Of a stretch of 36,927 nt of DNA, positions 1 through 7,467 are shown in pieces. The notes below the pieces were generated by a model, which saw only the letters and a program-made list of their open reading frames with translations, searched no databases and was not told the origin of the DNA. Every line of letters starts with the position of its first letter. Positions within the stretch are counted from its first letter, which is position 1. The DNA lies in the NCBI GenBank assembly GCA_902799385.1, contig CADCAK010000024.1, positions 1 to 36,927 of the forward strand, written 5' to 3'. Made by a program: the position numbers and the translations under genes. Source of the stretch: an uncultured bacterium. GTDB taxonomy: Bacteria > Verrucomicrobiota > Kiritimatiellia > RFP12 > UBA1067.

Positions 1-253
1 ACGGCCTTCGCGCCGGATCGCCGGACCAGCGAAACTTCCATTCGCCGTTCAGGGACATCTTCCACGGCGTATCGAATTCGAGCGCGTCCGAGAGCGCGAT
101 CTTTTCGTCCGCGAGCGGCATGGCGTACGTCGCCGCCGGCATCCTGTTGCGCGAGTTGACTGCGGGATTCTCCCAGTCGTGCGCGGCGGCGACCGACAAG
201 GCGGAGGCCATAGCCGCGACTGCCGTCAATGACATTTTATGCATATTCCCCAT
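1..253 (-). CDS. Secreted GH2 beta-galactosidase-like hydrolase (N-terminal part, cut by left window edge)
   Basis: Read leftward, the product opens with a signal peptide (hydrophobic stretch LTAVAAMASALSVAAA) followed directly by DWENPAVNSRNRMPAA and then SLNGEWKFRW. DWENP plus NR, and LNGEW+F, are the hallmark N-terminal signatures of LacZ-type GH2 enzymes, where they belong to the sugar-binding jelly-roll domain. The catalytic domain lies outside the window. The family hydrolyses beta-galactosides or related glycan ends; a signal peptide places this one in the periplasm or outside. Start choice: the ATG at 253 has GGAG six bases upstream; an in-frame ATG at 265 lies six bases after a TAGAAT -10 box and could be a leaderless start; a third ATG is at 244. 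The family call is firm, the exact substrate is not. Confidence 0.82.
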   Translation of the reverse strand, partial: MGNMHKMSLTAVAAMASALSVAAAHDWENPAVNSRNRMPAATYAMPLADEKIALSDALEFDTPWKMSLNGEWKFRWSGDPARRP

Positions 254-265
254 TTTTGACTCCAT

Positions 266-314
266 AGGCGTATTCTACAATTATCTTCCTGTTATTTTCG
301 CCGATTATTGGCAA
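266..314 (-). promoter_or_regulatory. Promoter region of the GH2 gene with possible XylR-type site
   Basis: Minus-strand TAGAAT at 272-277 ends six bases before the ATG at 265. Upstream, on the plus strand, 295-314 reads TTTTCGCCGATTATTGGCAA, which matches 15 of 20 positions of the element found before the SIS operon (15053-15072); both ends match and the middle differs. The site is about 12 bp closer to the -10 box than in the other two promoters, so its role as an operator is only suggested. Confidence 0.4.
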
Positions 315-333
315 TATTTGTTCTAGTGGCGCT

Positions 334-964
334 TCACAAGATGTCCATCGGCATAGGCCGAGGATGCGTTACGCGGGGGTATTTAAAGGCAGGAGGGCCA
401 AACAGGAGAACCGCACCCACCGAATGTCCTTTGGGAATCTTCAGGGCGCGCTGGAAGCCCCTCGACAATTTGAAGGCGTGCACCGCAAAGCCGCCCCAAC
501 ATGTGCCAAGACCGTTTGCCTGCGCCAGCAAATCGAAATAGCTGAGGGCAATCCACGGATCCGCCTCCTTGCAAGGCGCCTTACGGGGCGTGGAGGCGAC
601 TATCATGCAGGGCGCGTTGCGGAAGACGATGTCGTCGCCGCGCAGGATTTCATCCACATAGCGGCGAAACACGGGATAGAGCGTCTGAAGGATGCCCGTG
701 CGGACAAGCAGCCTAAGCTTCTTAGCCGTCTCGCGGCGAAACCACTCCATGCGCTCCGCATCCCGCACCAAGGTGAAATGGAGCTGGTGGTCGTTACAAC
801 CCGTAGGCATCCAGGCGAGGGTATCAACAAGCCGTTTCCAGACGTCCTCGGGAATCGGCCCCTTTCCCCAGTGTCGGACGCTCCGGCGCTGTCAGAACGT
901 GAACTATGCAGTCGCGCACACACGCGCCACACGCTACGCACTTTTCCCTGTTGATGTTTATCAT
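334..964 (-). pseudogene. Decayed ferredoxin-nitroreductase fusion gene
   Basis: From the ATG at 964 the product begins MININ-REKCVACGACVRDC, a 4Fe-4S ferredoxin half-domain. This frame then hits a stop near codon 47. A second frame, open to the stop at 334, carries DVWKRLVDTLAWMPTGCNDHQLHF and the rest of a nitroreductase fold, including GTCWGGF and PKGHSVGAVLLFG. In intact relatives the two domains are one protein with a second CxxC cluster and an RRSxR flavin-binding start between them; here about 50 residues of the junction are absent and the halves are out of frame, so the gene looks dead. The 158-codon frame from 810 to 334 could still yield a fragment. No clear ribosome binding site precedes 964. 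Nothing else is seen in 965-1157. Confidence 0.72.
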
Positions 965-1157
965 TTTGATTAAATCCCGTGATGATCCCCATTTAGATCA
1001 CTCAAGGCCTCTATCCGCCACAACAGCCGATTTCGTCCCGAATTGTATCATACTCCCTGTCGAAAAATCAACCTCAGATAAAAAGCAATCGTCCCGCCGC
1101 ATAGCCCGCTACCGCTGAATACCATTTACTAATAAAGCCAGGCAAGGAGAAATGGAT

Positions 1158-1817
1158 TCACCTCAAATCAGCTATTGCGACTTCGACAACGCCTTGTGCA
1201 TGGCAAGCGACTTCATACTCGTTGAAAACGAAATGCAAGCCATCTTTGCCGACGTAGAAATTCTCCGAAGGCGTGGCAAGCACTTCCTCTGCCGACGGCA
1301 TAAGATTTTCTTCCCCGCCAATCTTGGCGATAACTGCCTCTCGAATCTTCGCAATTGCCTCGTCACGCTTCTCCGGCGGGATTACGTCAGCGGTCGTCAG
1401 CCGCCGTCCTGTTTTCACATCTACCGTACCAACTTTGACAATCGTACTACCATGCGCCCCGCCAGTGTACATGAAGCATTCCGCCCAATAACTGAAGAAC
1501 GTCTGTTGGTCGGTATAGACTACCTTGTATTCAGACTTGTATTCCTTTGTGGTCAGCATCTGGAACCCGCCGCCGTCTGGCTCGAAATAGCTCGCCAAGT
1601 CCTTGTCGTTAAAAACATCCTGCACCTCGTTCACATAGCAATCCAGGTAATTCCTGAAATCCATAGCAAACAAATCTGCATCATTCGCAATGTAGTCGCA
1701 TGCGCAACACTCCACCTCTCGCCCAACCTCGCCATACCTGCACCCGCCCAGCGCAGCGATGTACACGACCAACAACAATTGCGGGGAGATTCTTTTGGCA
1801 CATGTTCGTTTCATCAT
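1158..1817 (-). CDS. DUF3298-domain lipoprotein
   Basis: 219 residues. The N-terminus is a lipoprotein signal (LLLVVYIAALGGC, lipid-anchored Cys expected near residue 26). The second half carries the DUF3298 pattern seen in RsiV/PdaC-type extracytoplasmic proteins: FSYWAECFMYTGGAHGST, then DVKTGRRLTTADVI, then a helix of Lys/Glu-rich character, then NFYVGKDGLHFVFNEYEVACHAQG. This domain is thought to bind envelope ligands; no catalytic role is known. A cysteine-rich stretch (ECCAC) follows the lipobox. The ATG overlaps the stop codon of the upstream ATPase gene (ATGATGA arrangement), so the two are probably translated together even though no functional link is known. Confidence 0.68.
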   Translation of the reverse strand: MMKRTCAKRISPQLLLVVYIAALGGCRYGEVGREVECCACDYIANDADLFAMDFRNYLDCYVNEVQDVFNDKDLASYFEPDGGGFQMLTTKEYKSEYKVVYTDQQTFFSYWAECFMYTGGAHGSTIVKVGTVDVKTGRRLTTADVIPPEKRDEAIAKIREAVIAKIGGEENLMPSAEEVLATPSENFYVGKDGLHFVFNEYEVACHAQGVVEVAIADLR

Positions 1818-2542
1818 TTCATTGCTCCTTTCAAATTCTCAACGAGCGATTTCAGCAGAAGGTCATCTTGCTGAGATTCGGCTTCATTTAACTGCTTATT
1901 TTTATCGCAAGCTTCACATAGGCTCGCGTACAAAACGGATTTCGCCTTCAGCAAAGAGAGCGAGTCTGCCAAGAAAAGTACGCCATTGGTCTCTTCCTGC
2001 GCCATTGCCACCTCTTTGCTACAGATACTATTCGTCGCTGCCGCAAGCGACTCCAAATCTTTGCACTCCACCGTTTCAACTTTCTTATTCCAGCCCCAGA
2101 AACGGCCTTTCTCAAGGCGCTCCAGCGCGATTTGGCACGGGAAAGTATTAGTGGCGGCAATAGCGCGGAGACGGGTGATCTGATTGGTGCGATGAGTGTG
2201 GATTGTCGTAGGCAACTCGTCGATGAACACAACCTTCTTTCCGCTTGGTGCGTCCGCAATGAGATTGTACAACTCGTCAAATGCCTGAAGCCAATTCCGC
2301 AACACAGGACACTTCGTGCGCCCAAAGCGGACAAGAGAACTCCTGAATGCGGCAAGTTGTGCTTTCTTGTCACCGCCTCTAAACCCCGTGTGAGAGAATG
2401 TAAACGTGTCCGAGAACATCTCTCGAATCAGATATGTCTTACCTATGCGCCGACGTCCATAGATGGCGACAAACTGTGACTCGCTCTTCTGCAAATCCCA
2501 TTCAAGATTCTTTATCTCGTTCTTTCTGCCGACAAGCTGCAT
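1814..2542 (-). CDS. Chimeric AAA-type ATPase with unrelated C-terminal half
   Basis: 242 residues. Residues 1-115 are a typical prokaryotic AAA ATPase start: MQLVGRKNEI, Walker A GRRRIGKT, the SHTGF-type loop, and Walker B KKVVFIDELP. In relatives the next residues are WMDTPRS and a roughly 350-residue ATPase/DUF region. Here they are replaced by about 125 residues (TTIHTHRTNQITRL onward) that I do not recognise and that end in a charged, probably helical tail. Sensor and arginine-finger regions are therefore missing. A strong ribosome binding site (GAGGAGGGG) and promoter precede the ATG, so it is probably expressed. It overlaps the lipoprotein gene by four bases. Likely a recombination product; a novel two-part protein is the alternative. 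Confidence 0.6.
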   Translation of the reverse strand: MQLVGRKNEIKNLEWDLQKSESQFVAIYGRRRIGKTYLIREMFSDTFTFSHTGFRGGDKKAQLAAFRSSLVRFGRTKCPVLRNWLQAFDELYNLIADAPSGKKVVFIDELPTTIHTHRTNQITRLRAIAATNTFPCQIALERLEKGRFWGWNKKVETVECKDLESLAAATNSICSKEVAMAQEETNGVLFLADSLSLLKAKSVLYASLCEACDKNKQLNEAESQQDDLLLKSLVENLKGAMK

Positions 2543-2571
2543 AACCCCTCCTCGTGCGGTTTGACGGCAAT

Positions 2572-2601
2572 ATTATACCATAAAACGAAACTTACTGACA
2601 A
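2572..2601 (-). promoter_or_regulatory. Promoter of the chimeric ATPase operon
   Basis: Minus-strand TTGTCA (2596-2601), 18-bp spacer, TATAAT (2572-2577) with an extended TGG just upstream of the -10. The predicted transcript has a leader of about 23 bases carrying GAGGAGGGG before the ATG at 2542. Confidence 0.65.
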
Positions 2602-2708
2602 GTATCGCATTACATTTCGCAGATAATCGTCAATAACTCCATTTCGATACGAGATAATGACAGAGTTTGCCAACGGGCCCATCTGAACTCTCGTAAGTCT
2701 CGAGAATT

Positions 2709-2823
2709 GGCCTCGTCCGAGGCGTTTCAGCGTTATTTGGCATGGGAAAGTATTATCCTATATTCGGTAGTTGGATGGGGTAGTGTTTAACGCAGAGAGG
2801 GTATCAACAAGCCGTTTCCAGAC
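2709..2823. repeat. Two gene scraps duplicated from the neighbouring kilobases
   Basis: 2709-2755 matches 2104-2150 at about 37 of 47 bases; in the minus frame both read NTFPCQI-x-L-x-RL, and most changes are silent or conservative, so the match comes from a coding sequence. 2797-2823 is identical over 27 bases to 817-843 and encodes DVWKRLVDTL of the nitroreductase. Neither scrap is part of an open gene here. The rest of the gene-free stretch 2602-3076 holds a short direct repeat (CAGATGAGGCG at about 2864 and 2900) and an inverted pair (GAGAGCCCGG near 2877, CCGGGCTCTC near 3049); no gene is supported. Confidence 0.65.
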
Positions 2824-3076
2824 ATCGGCGGGGGCGGAAAACGAAAACCTCCTCCGATGCATCAGATGAGGCGCCTGAGAGAGCCCGGAAAGATACACCA
2901 GATGAGGCGAAACTGCTTTTGTGTGGCAGTGCCATTCTGTGCGCCTTCCCTGTGGAATTGCTCCCGTCCCGCTTTGACGATGATATTATACCAAAAATCA
3001 GGCCTGCTGACGGAAATTTCGCGGCGCGATATCTCCGCCGCAGGCCTATCCGGGCTCTCTTAAGCCGGGTGTCCGC

Positions 3077-4897
3077 CTATGGCAGACTCTTCAAGTAGCC
3101 TTCGACATTTCGATACGATATACCGGCATCGTGGTCGAAGTCAGGTCCGCGATAAAGGACGGTTCGTTCGACAATCTTGCCGAATGCCTTTTCCGTGCGC
3201 GACAGAAGTTCCGAATCGACAAGATGCCTGAACTGCTCGTCGACGCTTTCCGCCGAGTGCTTCACCTCGTATAGCCGGCAGGTCCCGTCCGAGAGGTCAC
3301 GGACAACCATGTCGAACTCTCCGCTTTCAAACTGCAGCTTGAACACTTCCGATCCCGAAAAGATATCGCGCGGACGCGGCGTGGATTCCATCGTCTCCAA
3401 AAGCACGATGTCCTCCAGCATCCGACCGCGGACATCGTCAAGGACACGCCCCGTCACATACTCCTGCTCGGCAGGCGGCTCTTTGGAAAAGGAGGAATCC
3501 TTCATCATCGCCCTTACAAGCGCCTCGGCCTGGCAGTAGCGCATTCCTGGCTGCGTAAAAAGCACGCGAACGCCATTCACCACCGACTCCCCTAGGATGA
3601 TGCGCACCGGGCAGTCCCTTGTCAGGTCGAGCCGCTGGAGATACGCCTTGATCGCGGCTGCATGAACATCAGAAACCTTCACCCCCAGCCGATCGGCGTT
3701 GCGGATATCAAGGTAGCGCATGAGCTCCGCCGTCACAGCCCCCTTGTCGAGCATCCGGTCAAGCCGCCGCCGCCGCGAAGCGTCGCGATCGGTCATCAGC
3801 TGGCGGGACGCTATTCCAAGGTCCGAGGACTTGAACGGACGCGTCAGCACGCTGGCGAGGAATTCATGGTTCATGTCCTCGATGACGCGGATGATGGCAT
3901 TTGTCAGCTCGTTCTTCTCGTAAAGCTCGCGGAGGGAGCCGAAATACCGGCCGTCGCGACAGCAGGCAAGCGAATGCTGGATGTTGCGGGCAATGGCGGT
4001 GTCTATGTAGCGGCGCGTCGACTCCTCGTCGCGGAACGACGCATCCGGCTCATTGGCAAGCGGATCGTCCAGGTTCTTCTCGCCGCGCCTGAGAAGTCCG
4101 CCATAGCTGATGTACTCGTCGATGTCTTCTATCCCAAGAAGCCGCGAGTATTCGCGAAACGGAATGAACGACGTGTGCAGCATGTAGGCGCGGTCGAAGA
4201 GCTCCTGGTCTATCGACATCCTGAATCCAAGGGAATCCGTCCCCGAAAGCACGATCTTCATGCCCATTGGCGCATATACGTCCGAGAAGAGCGAAGCCCC
4301 GTCGATGAAATCGTCGAGAAGCGTCACTTCGTCAATGAACACATAGCGGAAACCGCGCCTGTGGAGCCGCGAAAGCCTGTCGTCCATCGTCGCAAGCGTA
4401 TCGCCCATCCGGACCTTCATGTACGCGGCCTTAGCAAACTCCTCGCGCGTCAAGGCCCGGACGGCCTGCTGCAGCATGGTAGTCTTTCCAGTACGGCGCA
4501 GCCCAAAGACAATCAGCACCTTGCTTTGCGCAGGCCAGCGGAGAAACTTCATTATGCCCGGAAACACGTCACGCGCATCCCATCCGGAAACAAAGTCCGC
4601 CCAGTCGCTCAAATCACGGCCCGTTTTCACAGCAACGTCCGTGCGGACAGAAGGCCTTGCGCCAATGCCATAAGGACGCAGCAGCTTCGCAAGCTCCCTG
4701 CGCCGCTCGATCTTCCTGCGCATGCCTTCAACCTCGGACTCCTTCAAATATTCGCTCCTTGTGCGACCGTCCTCTGCCCACTGACGATAGTATCTGACCT
4801 TCCCCGCAATCGTTTTGCGGGAAATACTCCCTATCGGCAGTTTCGCAAGTTCTTCGCGACAACGCTCTATCTCCTTGTCCGAAAGCTCTCTCGACAT
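3077..4897 (-). CDS. AAA ATPase with C-terminal PD-(D/E)XK-like nuclease domain
   Basis: 606 residues from the ATG at 4897, chosen because AGGGAG sits before it and a good promoter would start transcription downstream of earlier ATGs. Residues 15-70 form a charged N-terminal module (LPIGSISRKTIAGKVRYY, then ERRRELAKLL helix) common at the front of some mobile-element ATPases. Walker A is FGLRRTGKTT (about 132-140), Walker B YVFIDEV (about 185-191), followed by SGTDSLGF and FIPFREYSRLLG of the AAA_14 type. Near the C-terminus GEFDMVV and RLYEVKHS give a D...ExK pattern like PD-(D/E)XK nucleases. Such proteins are widespread in accessory regions of anaerobes; their task is unclear, with defence or host-takeover roles often guessed. 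It stands alone between other accessory genes. Confidence 0.75.
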   Translation of the reverse strand: MSRELSDKEIERCREELAKLPIGSISRKTIAGKVRYYRQWAEDGRTRSEYLKESEVEGMRRKIERRRELAKLLRPYGIGARPSVRTDVAVKTGRDLSDWADFVSGWDARDVFPGIMKFLRWPAQSKVLIVFGLRRTGKTTMLQQAVRALTREEFAKAAYMKVRMGDTLATMDDRLSRLHRRGFRYVFIDEVTLLDDFIDGASLFSDVYAPMGMKIVLSGTDSLGFRMSIDQELFDRAYMLHTSFIPFREYSRLLGIEDIDEYISYGGLLRRGEKNLDDPLANEPDASFRDEESTRRYIDTAIARNIQHSLACCRDGRYFGSLRELYEKNELTNAIIRVIEDMNHEFLASVLTRPFKSSDLGIASRQLMTDRDASRRRRLDRMLDKGAVTAELMRYLDIRNADRLGVKVSDVHAAAIKAYLQRLDLTRDCPVRIILGESVVNGVRVLFTQPGMRYCQAEALVRAMMKDSSFSKEPPAEQEYVTGRVLDDVRGRMLEDIVLLETMESTPRPRDIFSGSEVFKLQFESGEFDMVVRDLSDGTCRLYEVKHSAESVDEQFRHLVDSELLSRTEKAFGKIVERTVLYRGPDFDHDAGISYRNVEGYLKSLP

Positions 4898-4919
4898 CGT
4901 TTTCTCCCTTTCGGCGCAT

Positions 4920-4969
4920 AGTATAAACCATAAACCCAATTCTCGTCAAGTGGGTTTATGTGGGTTTAT
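4920..4969 (-). promoter_or_regulatory. Promoter with repeated TAAACCCA operator-like boxes
   Basis: Minus-strand TTGACG (4944-4949), 18-bp spacer, TATACT (4920-4925). On the plus strand TAAACCCA occurs at 4931-4938 inside the spacer, and its inverse TGGGTTTA occurs twice in tandem (4951-4958 and 4961-4968, 10 bp apart) just upstream of the -35. Boxes flanking and covering a promoter are typical of repression, possibly by the gene's own product or by an unlinked factor. Confidence 0.55.
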
Positions 4970-5080
4970 TCTGCCCGCGATTCGTTCTTCGCCACAAACT
5001 GCGGCCGACGCAGCGGTCGGTCCTCCCGTAAATGTGGCACCGCCGGAACAGATTATTCCTAGATTGTCTCATAATGGAAA

Positions 5081-5215
5081 TGGCACGAATGGACACTTAT
5101 GTGATTTTCGTGCCAATTCTGCATTGACTTCCCCACTTGGCCAACCAATTTTACCCGTTCGGGAAAAATTTTGTATATTGGCTTAGCTTATCTCTCATTT
5201 ATTCCCGTTCGGGAA
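5081..5215. repeat. Inverted repeats in the spacer between the ATPase and AbiEii genes
   Basis: TGGCACGAA (5081-5089) and TTCGTGCCA (5107-5115) form perfect 9-bp arms around 17 bases. CCCGTTCGGGAA occurs at 5154-5165 and again at 5204-5215, where it extends to the near-palindrome TTCCCGTTCGGGAA. These could be protein-binding sites or 3'-end hairpins of the AbiE operon. No other feature was found in 4970-5194. Confidence 0.45.
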
Positions 5216-5225
5216 CAAATGGTTT

Positions 5226-5726
5226 TCAAGTTCGGCGCGGTCGCGGTCGGTCATGAGACGATCCACGATGCCGGACTTGACGTTTGCCCATTTCCATTGA
5301 GAACGGAACCTTGTCGAATCCAAGCTCGGAGAAATGCTCGTTGCAGTTGATCTCGACTTTGATTCGCATTGCTATTGGCGTCTCGTTCTCGGACATGTAC
5401 CGAAGCTTCATTACATGATTGTAGCGCTTGCCCTTTGCCTGCTGATCTGGCACAAACGACAGGACATTGCGGAGTCTGTCGAGTATCGGTCCCATTGGCT
5501 CGGGATTGATCAAGACAAGGTCAATGTCTTCGCTATATCTTGGCTGTGGCGTGACATACAGCTTGTAAAGCGCAGTCCCTCCTCGCCACGCAAGGCGGGA
5601 TGCGAGGAACGGATCGGAATAGATTGCGACAATACATCTGGAGATAAGCAAATCCTGTTCCACAAATTCATCGTGACTCCAGGGAAACGCCTTCGCCCAC
5701 TCAAGCAAATAATTTCTCTTAATCAT
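5226..5726 (-). CDS. AbiEii-type nucleotidyltransferase toxin, frameshifted and truncated
   Basis: The 166-residue frame begins like AbiEii/AbiGii toxins of type IV toxin-antitoxin systems: FVEQDLLISRCIVAIYSDP, then the nucleotidyltransferase core WRGGTALYKLY and RYSEDIDLVL (the G[GS]T...D-x-D motif). It then breaks off after about residue 146 (FDKVPFSME); full-length relatives run to roughly 250-300 residues. The last 20 residues of the open frame are basic and unlike the family, while the neighbouring frame stays open as WANVKSGIVDRLMTDRDRAE and continues to a stop at 5195. That pattern indicates a frameshift plus loss of the C-terminal half. The catalytic residues are present, but activity is doubtful. 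The ATG overlaps the antitoxin stop by four bases (ATGA). Confidence 0.75.
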   Translation of the reverse strand: MIKRNYLLEWAKAFPWSHDEFVEQDLLISRCIVAIYSDPFLASRLAWRGGTALYKLYVTPQPRYSEDIDLVLINPEPMGPILDRLRNVLSFVPDQQAKGKRYNHVMKLRYMSENETPIAMRIKVEINCNEHFSELGFDKVPFSMEMGKRQVRHRGSSHDRPRPRRT

Positions 5727-6523
5727 AGATCATCTACCTCCAGTTTTTCGTTTACATTAATGTGCCAGCGGCGATTATGTGTGATAACGTCATGGTTCGA
5801 ATCGACATTTAGGCATGTGTTTGCCACTCTGCAATTTACCTTCCATTGTTCGCAAAGCGCGTTGGCCGCCTCTTTCGCACCTATGACTTCGTCAAGGATG
5901 TATCCAAGCCGCTGAATAGACGTTCCCTTGCAATACTCAAAAAACGTCGTAGGAAGCTTGCCGAAGTCAAGCGAGTCAGACAATTCTGCAAGCACCGTGG
6001 CAACATTCAAAAGCCCTCCGCAATGCCTTGCGTACTGTACAAGCTCGACAGCGGTCAGTTCGGGCGACGAATATAGGACAGTGCCATTTGCATCATTTCT
6101 TTCGACGAGAAAACCTACGGGCATTTTATATCGATAGCACCAGTGAATGCAGGCATTCATGTTTTTCGAAGAATTCAACGCCGGATATGTCGTTGTGGCA
6201 AAATCCACTAGCGGCATCTGATGAGAAGCTCCCCATACTTTCGCCGCTGTAAGAAGTCCAAAGTAATATGGCCGCCCAAGAAAACGCATCAACTCTGGAA
6301 GGTAATAAGTTGGAGGAATAACACCCCTCGACTTATACCTCACCGGCATAATGACATAAAATCGCCTGTATACGGAAACAATCCGCTTCTCGTTCTTAAG
6401 CCGCATAAGATTATTCTGCAGAACCTGTTTTTCAAGCGAAGGGAAAGCCGACACGGCATTTTCAAGAGAAAAGGTCGTGTGTCCCGTCATTTCAAGTTCA
6501 TCTATCCATGCTCTAATCGTCAC
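5723..6523 (-). CDS. AbiEi-type antitoxin / transcriptional regulator
   Basis: 266 residues, starting at a GTG with GAGAGG upstream. The N-terminal 80 residues form a winged-helix domain (FSLENAVSAFPSLEKQVLQNNLMRLKNE is the helix-turn-helix part, split here by its turn). PPTYYLPELMRFLGRPYYFGLLTAAKVWGAS and the following VDFATTTYPAL are the conserved AbiEi core. In AbiE systems this protein represses the operon and counteracts the nucleotidyltransferase toxin, without direct toxin binding. The gene precedes and overlaps the AbiEii gene as in known pairs. Its own sequence seems intact, so it may remain as a regulator although the toxin is broken. Confidence 0.82.
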   Translation of the reverse strand: MTIRAWIDELEMTGHTTFSLENAVSAFPSLEKQVLQNNLMRLKNEKRIVSVYRRFYVIMPVRYKSRGVIPPTYYLPELMRFLGRPYYFGLLTAAKVWGASHQMPLVDFATTTYPALNSSKNMNACIHWCYRYKMPVGFLVERNDANGTVLYSSPELTAVELVQYARHCGGLLNVATVLAELSDSLDFGKLPTTFFEYCKGTSIQRLGYILDEVIGAKEAANALCEQWKVNCRVANTCLNVDSNHDVITHNRRWHINVNEKLEVDDL

Positions 6524-6540
6524 CGTTTTACACCTCTCAA

Positions 6541-6585
6541 TAATCGTTATGCGATTAATATCAGTTGTGAAACGACAATATTATA
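6541..6585 (-). promoter_or_regulatory. abiE promoter with inverted repeat in the leader
   Basis: Extended -10 TGGTATAAT on the minus strand (TATAAT at 6580-6585); no convincing -35. Between the predicted start of transcription and the GTG at 6523 lies TAATCG-ttatg-CGATTA (6541-6557). AbiEi proteins bind inverted repeats near their own promoter, so this is a candidate autoregulatory site. Confidence 0.5.
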
Positions 6586-6645
6586 CCAAAAATTTAGGCA
6601 CTCGGGTTAAAATGTCGGGTGTCAGATTTTGCGGGGCGTGGCTCG

Positions 6646-6714
6646 AATTTTTGGGGACACACCCCACAGAACGCTGAAAAAATCAAGGGTTTCGTGGGGC
6701 CCGTCCCCAAAATT
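6646..6714. repeat. REP-like imperfect palindrome
   Basis: Outer arms AATTTTTGGGGAC (6646-6658) and GTCCCCAAAATT (6703-6714); inner arms ACCCCAC (6661-6667) and GTGGGG (6694-6699). Short GGGGAC/GTCCCC palindromes of this build are scattered through many PVC genomes, in some cases together with REP-associated tyrosine transposases. No transposase gene is present here. It may also act as a bidirectional hairpin between the abiE and antitoxin genes. Confidence 0.5.
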
Positions 6715-6724
6715 CCCATTTGCC

Positions 6725-6880
6725 TTAGCGTATTTGGTTGAAATACTCGCCAATGTCACCTGGCTTTGTCGTTTCGCGAACGGCGCGGACGCCGGCGGCC
6801 TTCACCTCCCGAATCCAGTTCTCGACCGCCTCGCGGCGAAATGTTTCAAGGTATTTAACCGTGTAGACGTCGCCCAGCAT
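6725..6880 (-). CDS. Small ORF of unknown function downstream of the RelB/DinJ-type antitoxin
   Basis: 51 residues, ATG at 6880, stop at 6725-6727. It overlaps the antitoxin gene by 26 bases in another frame, the position where a toxin gene is normally found, and has AAGGGAG upstream of the ATG. The sequence (MLGDVYTVKYLETFRREAV, then WIREVKAAGVRAVRE) is amphipathic and charged and does not resemble RelE, YafQ or PIN toxins that I know. It may be a remnant of a longer toxin, a piece of another gene, or not a gene. Confidence 0.3.
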   Translation of the reverse strand: MLGDVYTVKYLETFRREAVENWIREVKAAGVRAVRETTKPGDIGEYFNQIR

Positions 6881-7169
6881 GGATGCGCTCCCTTATAGAA
6901 CCAAATACCTGATCGCCTGATAGCCGTTCAGGATTCTCTCTCGCATATTGGCTGCATGCGGCGAGTTCGTTCATCACCTGCCGACGCTCGGAATAGTAGT
7001 CTTCCGCGAAATCGGGGCTTTCGCGAACTTGAAAAGGCAACCCCCGATGAATCAAGGACTGGTGCGCAAATAGCGTAAATGCAGCAGAAAGAGTAAGCCC
7101 CAGCCCTCGATAAAGGGCCTCGACATCTGTTTTCAGCTTGTCATCAACGCGAAAATTTACCTGTGCCAT
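6855..7169 (-). CDS. RelB/DinJ-family antitoxin
   Basis: 104 residues from the ATG at 7169, which follows AGGAGAAGAACT. The start AQVNFRVDDKLKTDVEALYR and GLTLSAAFTLFAHQSL is the ribbon-helix-helix DNA-binding domain of RelB/DinJ antitoxins; GLPFQVRESPD is the usual linker to the toxin-binding tail. Such proteins neutralise RelE/YafQ-type mRNA interferases and repress their own operon. The C-terminal 30 residues are unlike the family, and no recognisable toxin follows, so this may be an orphan kept as a regulator or an antidote. Confidence 0.78.
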   Translation of the reverse strand: MAQVNFRVDDKLKTDVEALYRGLGLTLSAAFTLFAHQSLIHRGLPFQVRESPDFAEDYYSERRQVMNELAACSQYARENPERLSGDQVFGSIRERIHAGRRLHG

Positions 7170-7194
7170 AGTTCTTCTCCTATTTTCGGTAGAC

Positions 7195-7224
7195 ATTATA
7201 CCATACTTTCATTGACAATTTCAA
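7195..7224 (-). promoter_or_regulatory. Promoter of the RelB/DinJ-type gene
   Basis: Minus-strand TTGAAA (7219-7224), 18-bp spacer, extended -10 TGGTATAAT (TATAAT at 7195-7200). About 50 bp further upstream are a perfect 12-bp palindrome, CTTATGCATAAG (7274-7285), and a degenerate copy (CATATACATAAGG, from 7252), possible operators though far from the promoter. Confidence 0.6.
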
Positions 7225-7467
7225 TGCATCTTCTATACTTTTGCTTGCGCCCATATACATAAGGATTTGTGCCCTTATGCATAAGCGCACCCATTAAGTC
7301 TGCAGAGAGAGCGCGAGGCGGCGGGACATGTTTCGGCTCAAGGCTCGCATCGCATTTCGCCGAAACACTCCCCGCCGCTTACGCGCCACAGCAAATGGCC
7401 GTTTTGGTTTCGCTGTCCCCAAATTCTGCACCAACTACTAACTACCAGTTCACCAACTACCAAAATC

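Noticed and set aside
2857..3063. 68-codon plus-strand frame in the gene-free stretch
   Set aside because: No ribosome binding site or motif, and it covers repeat scraps; regarded as chance.
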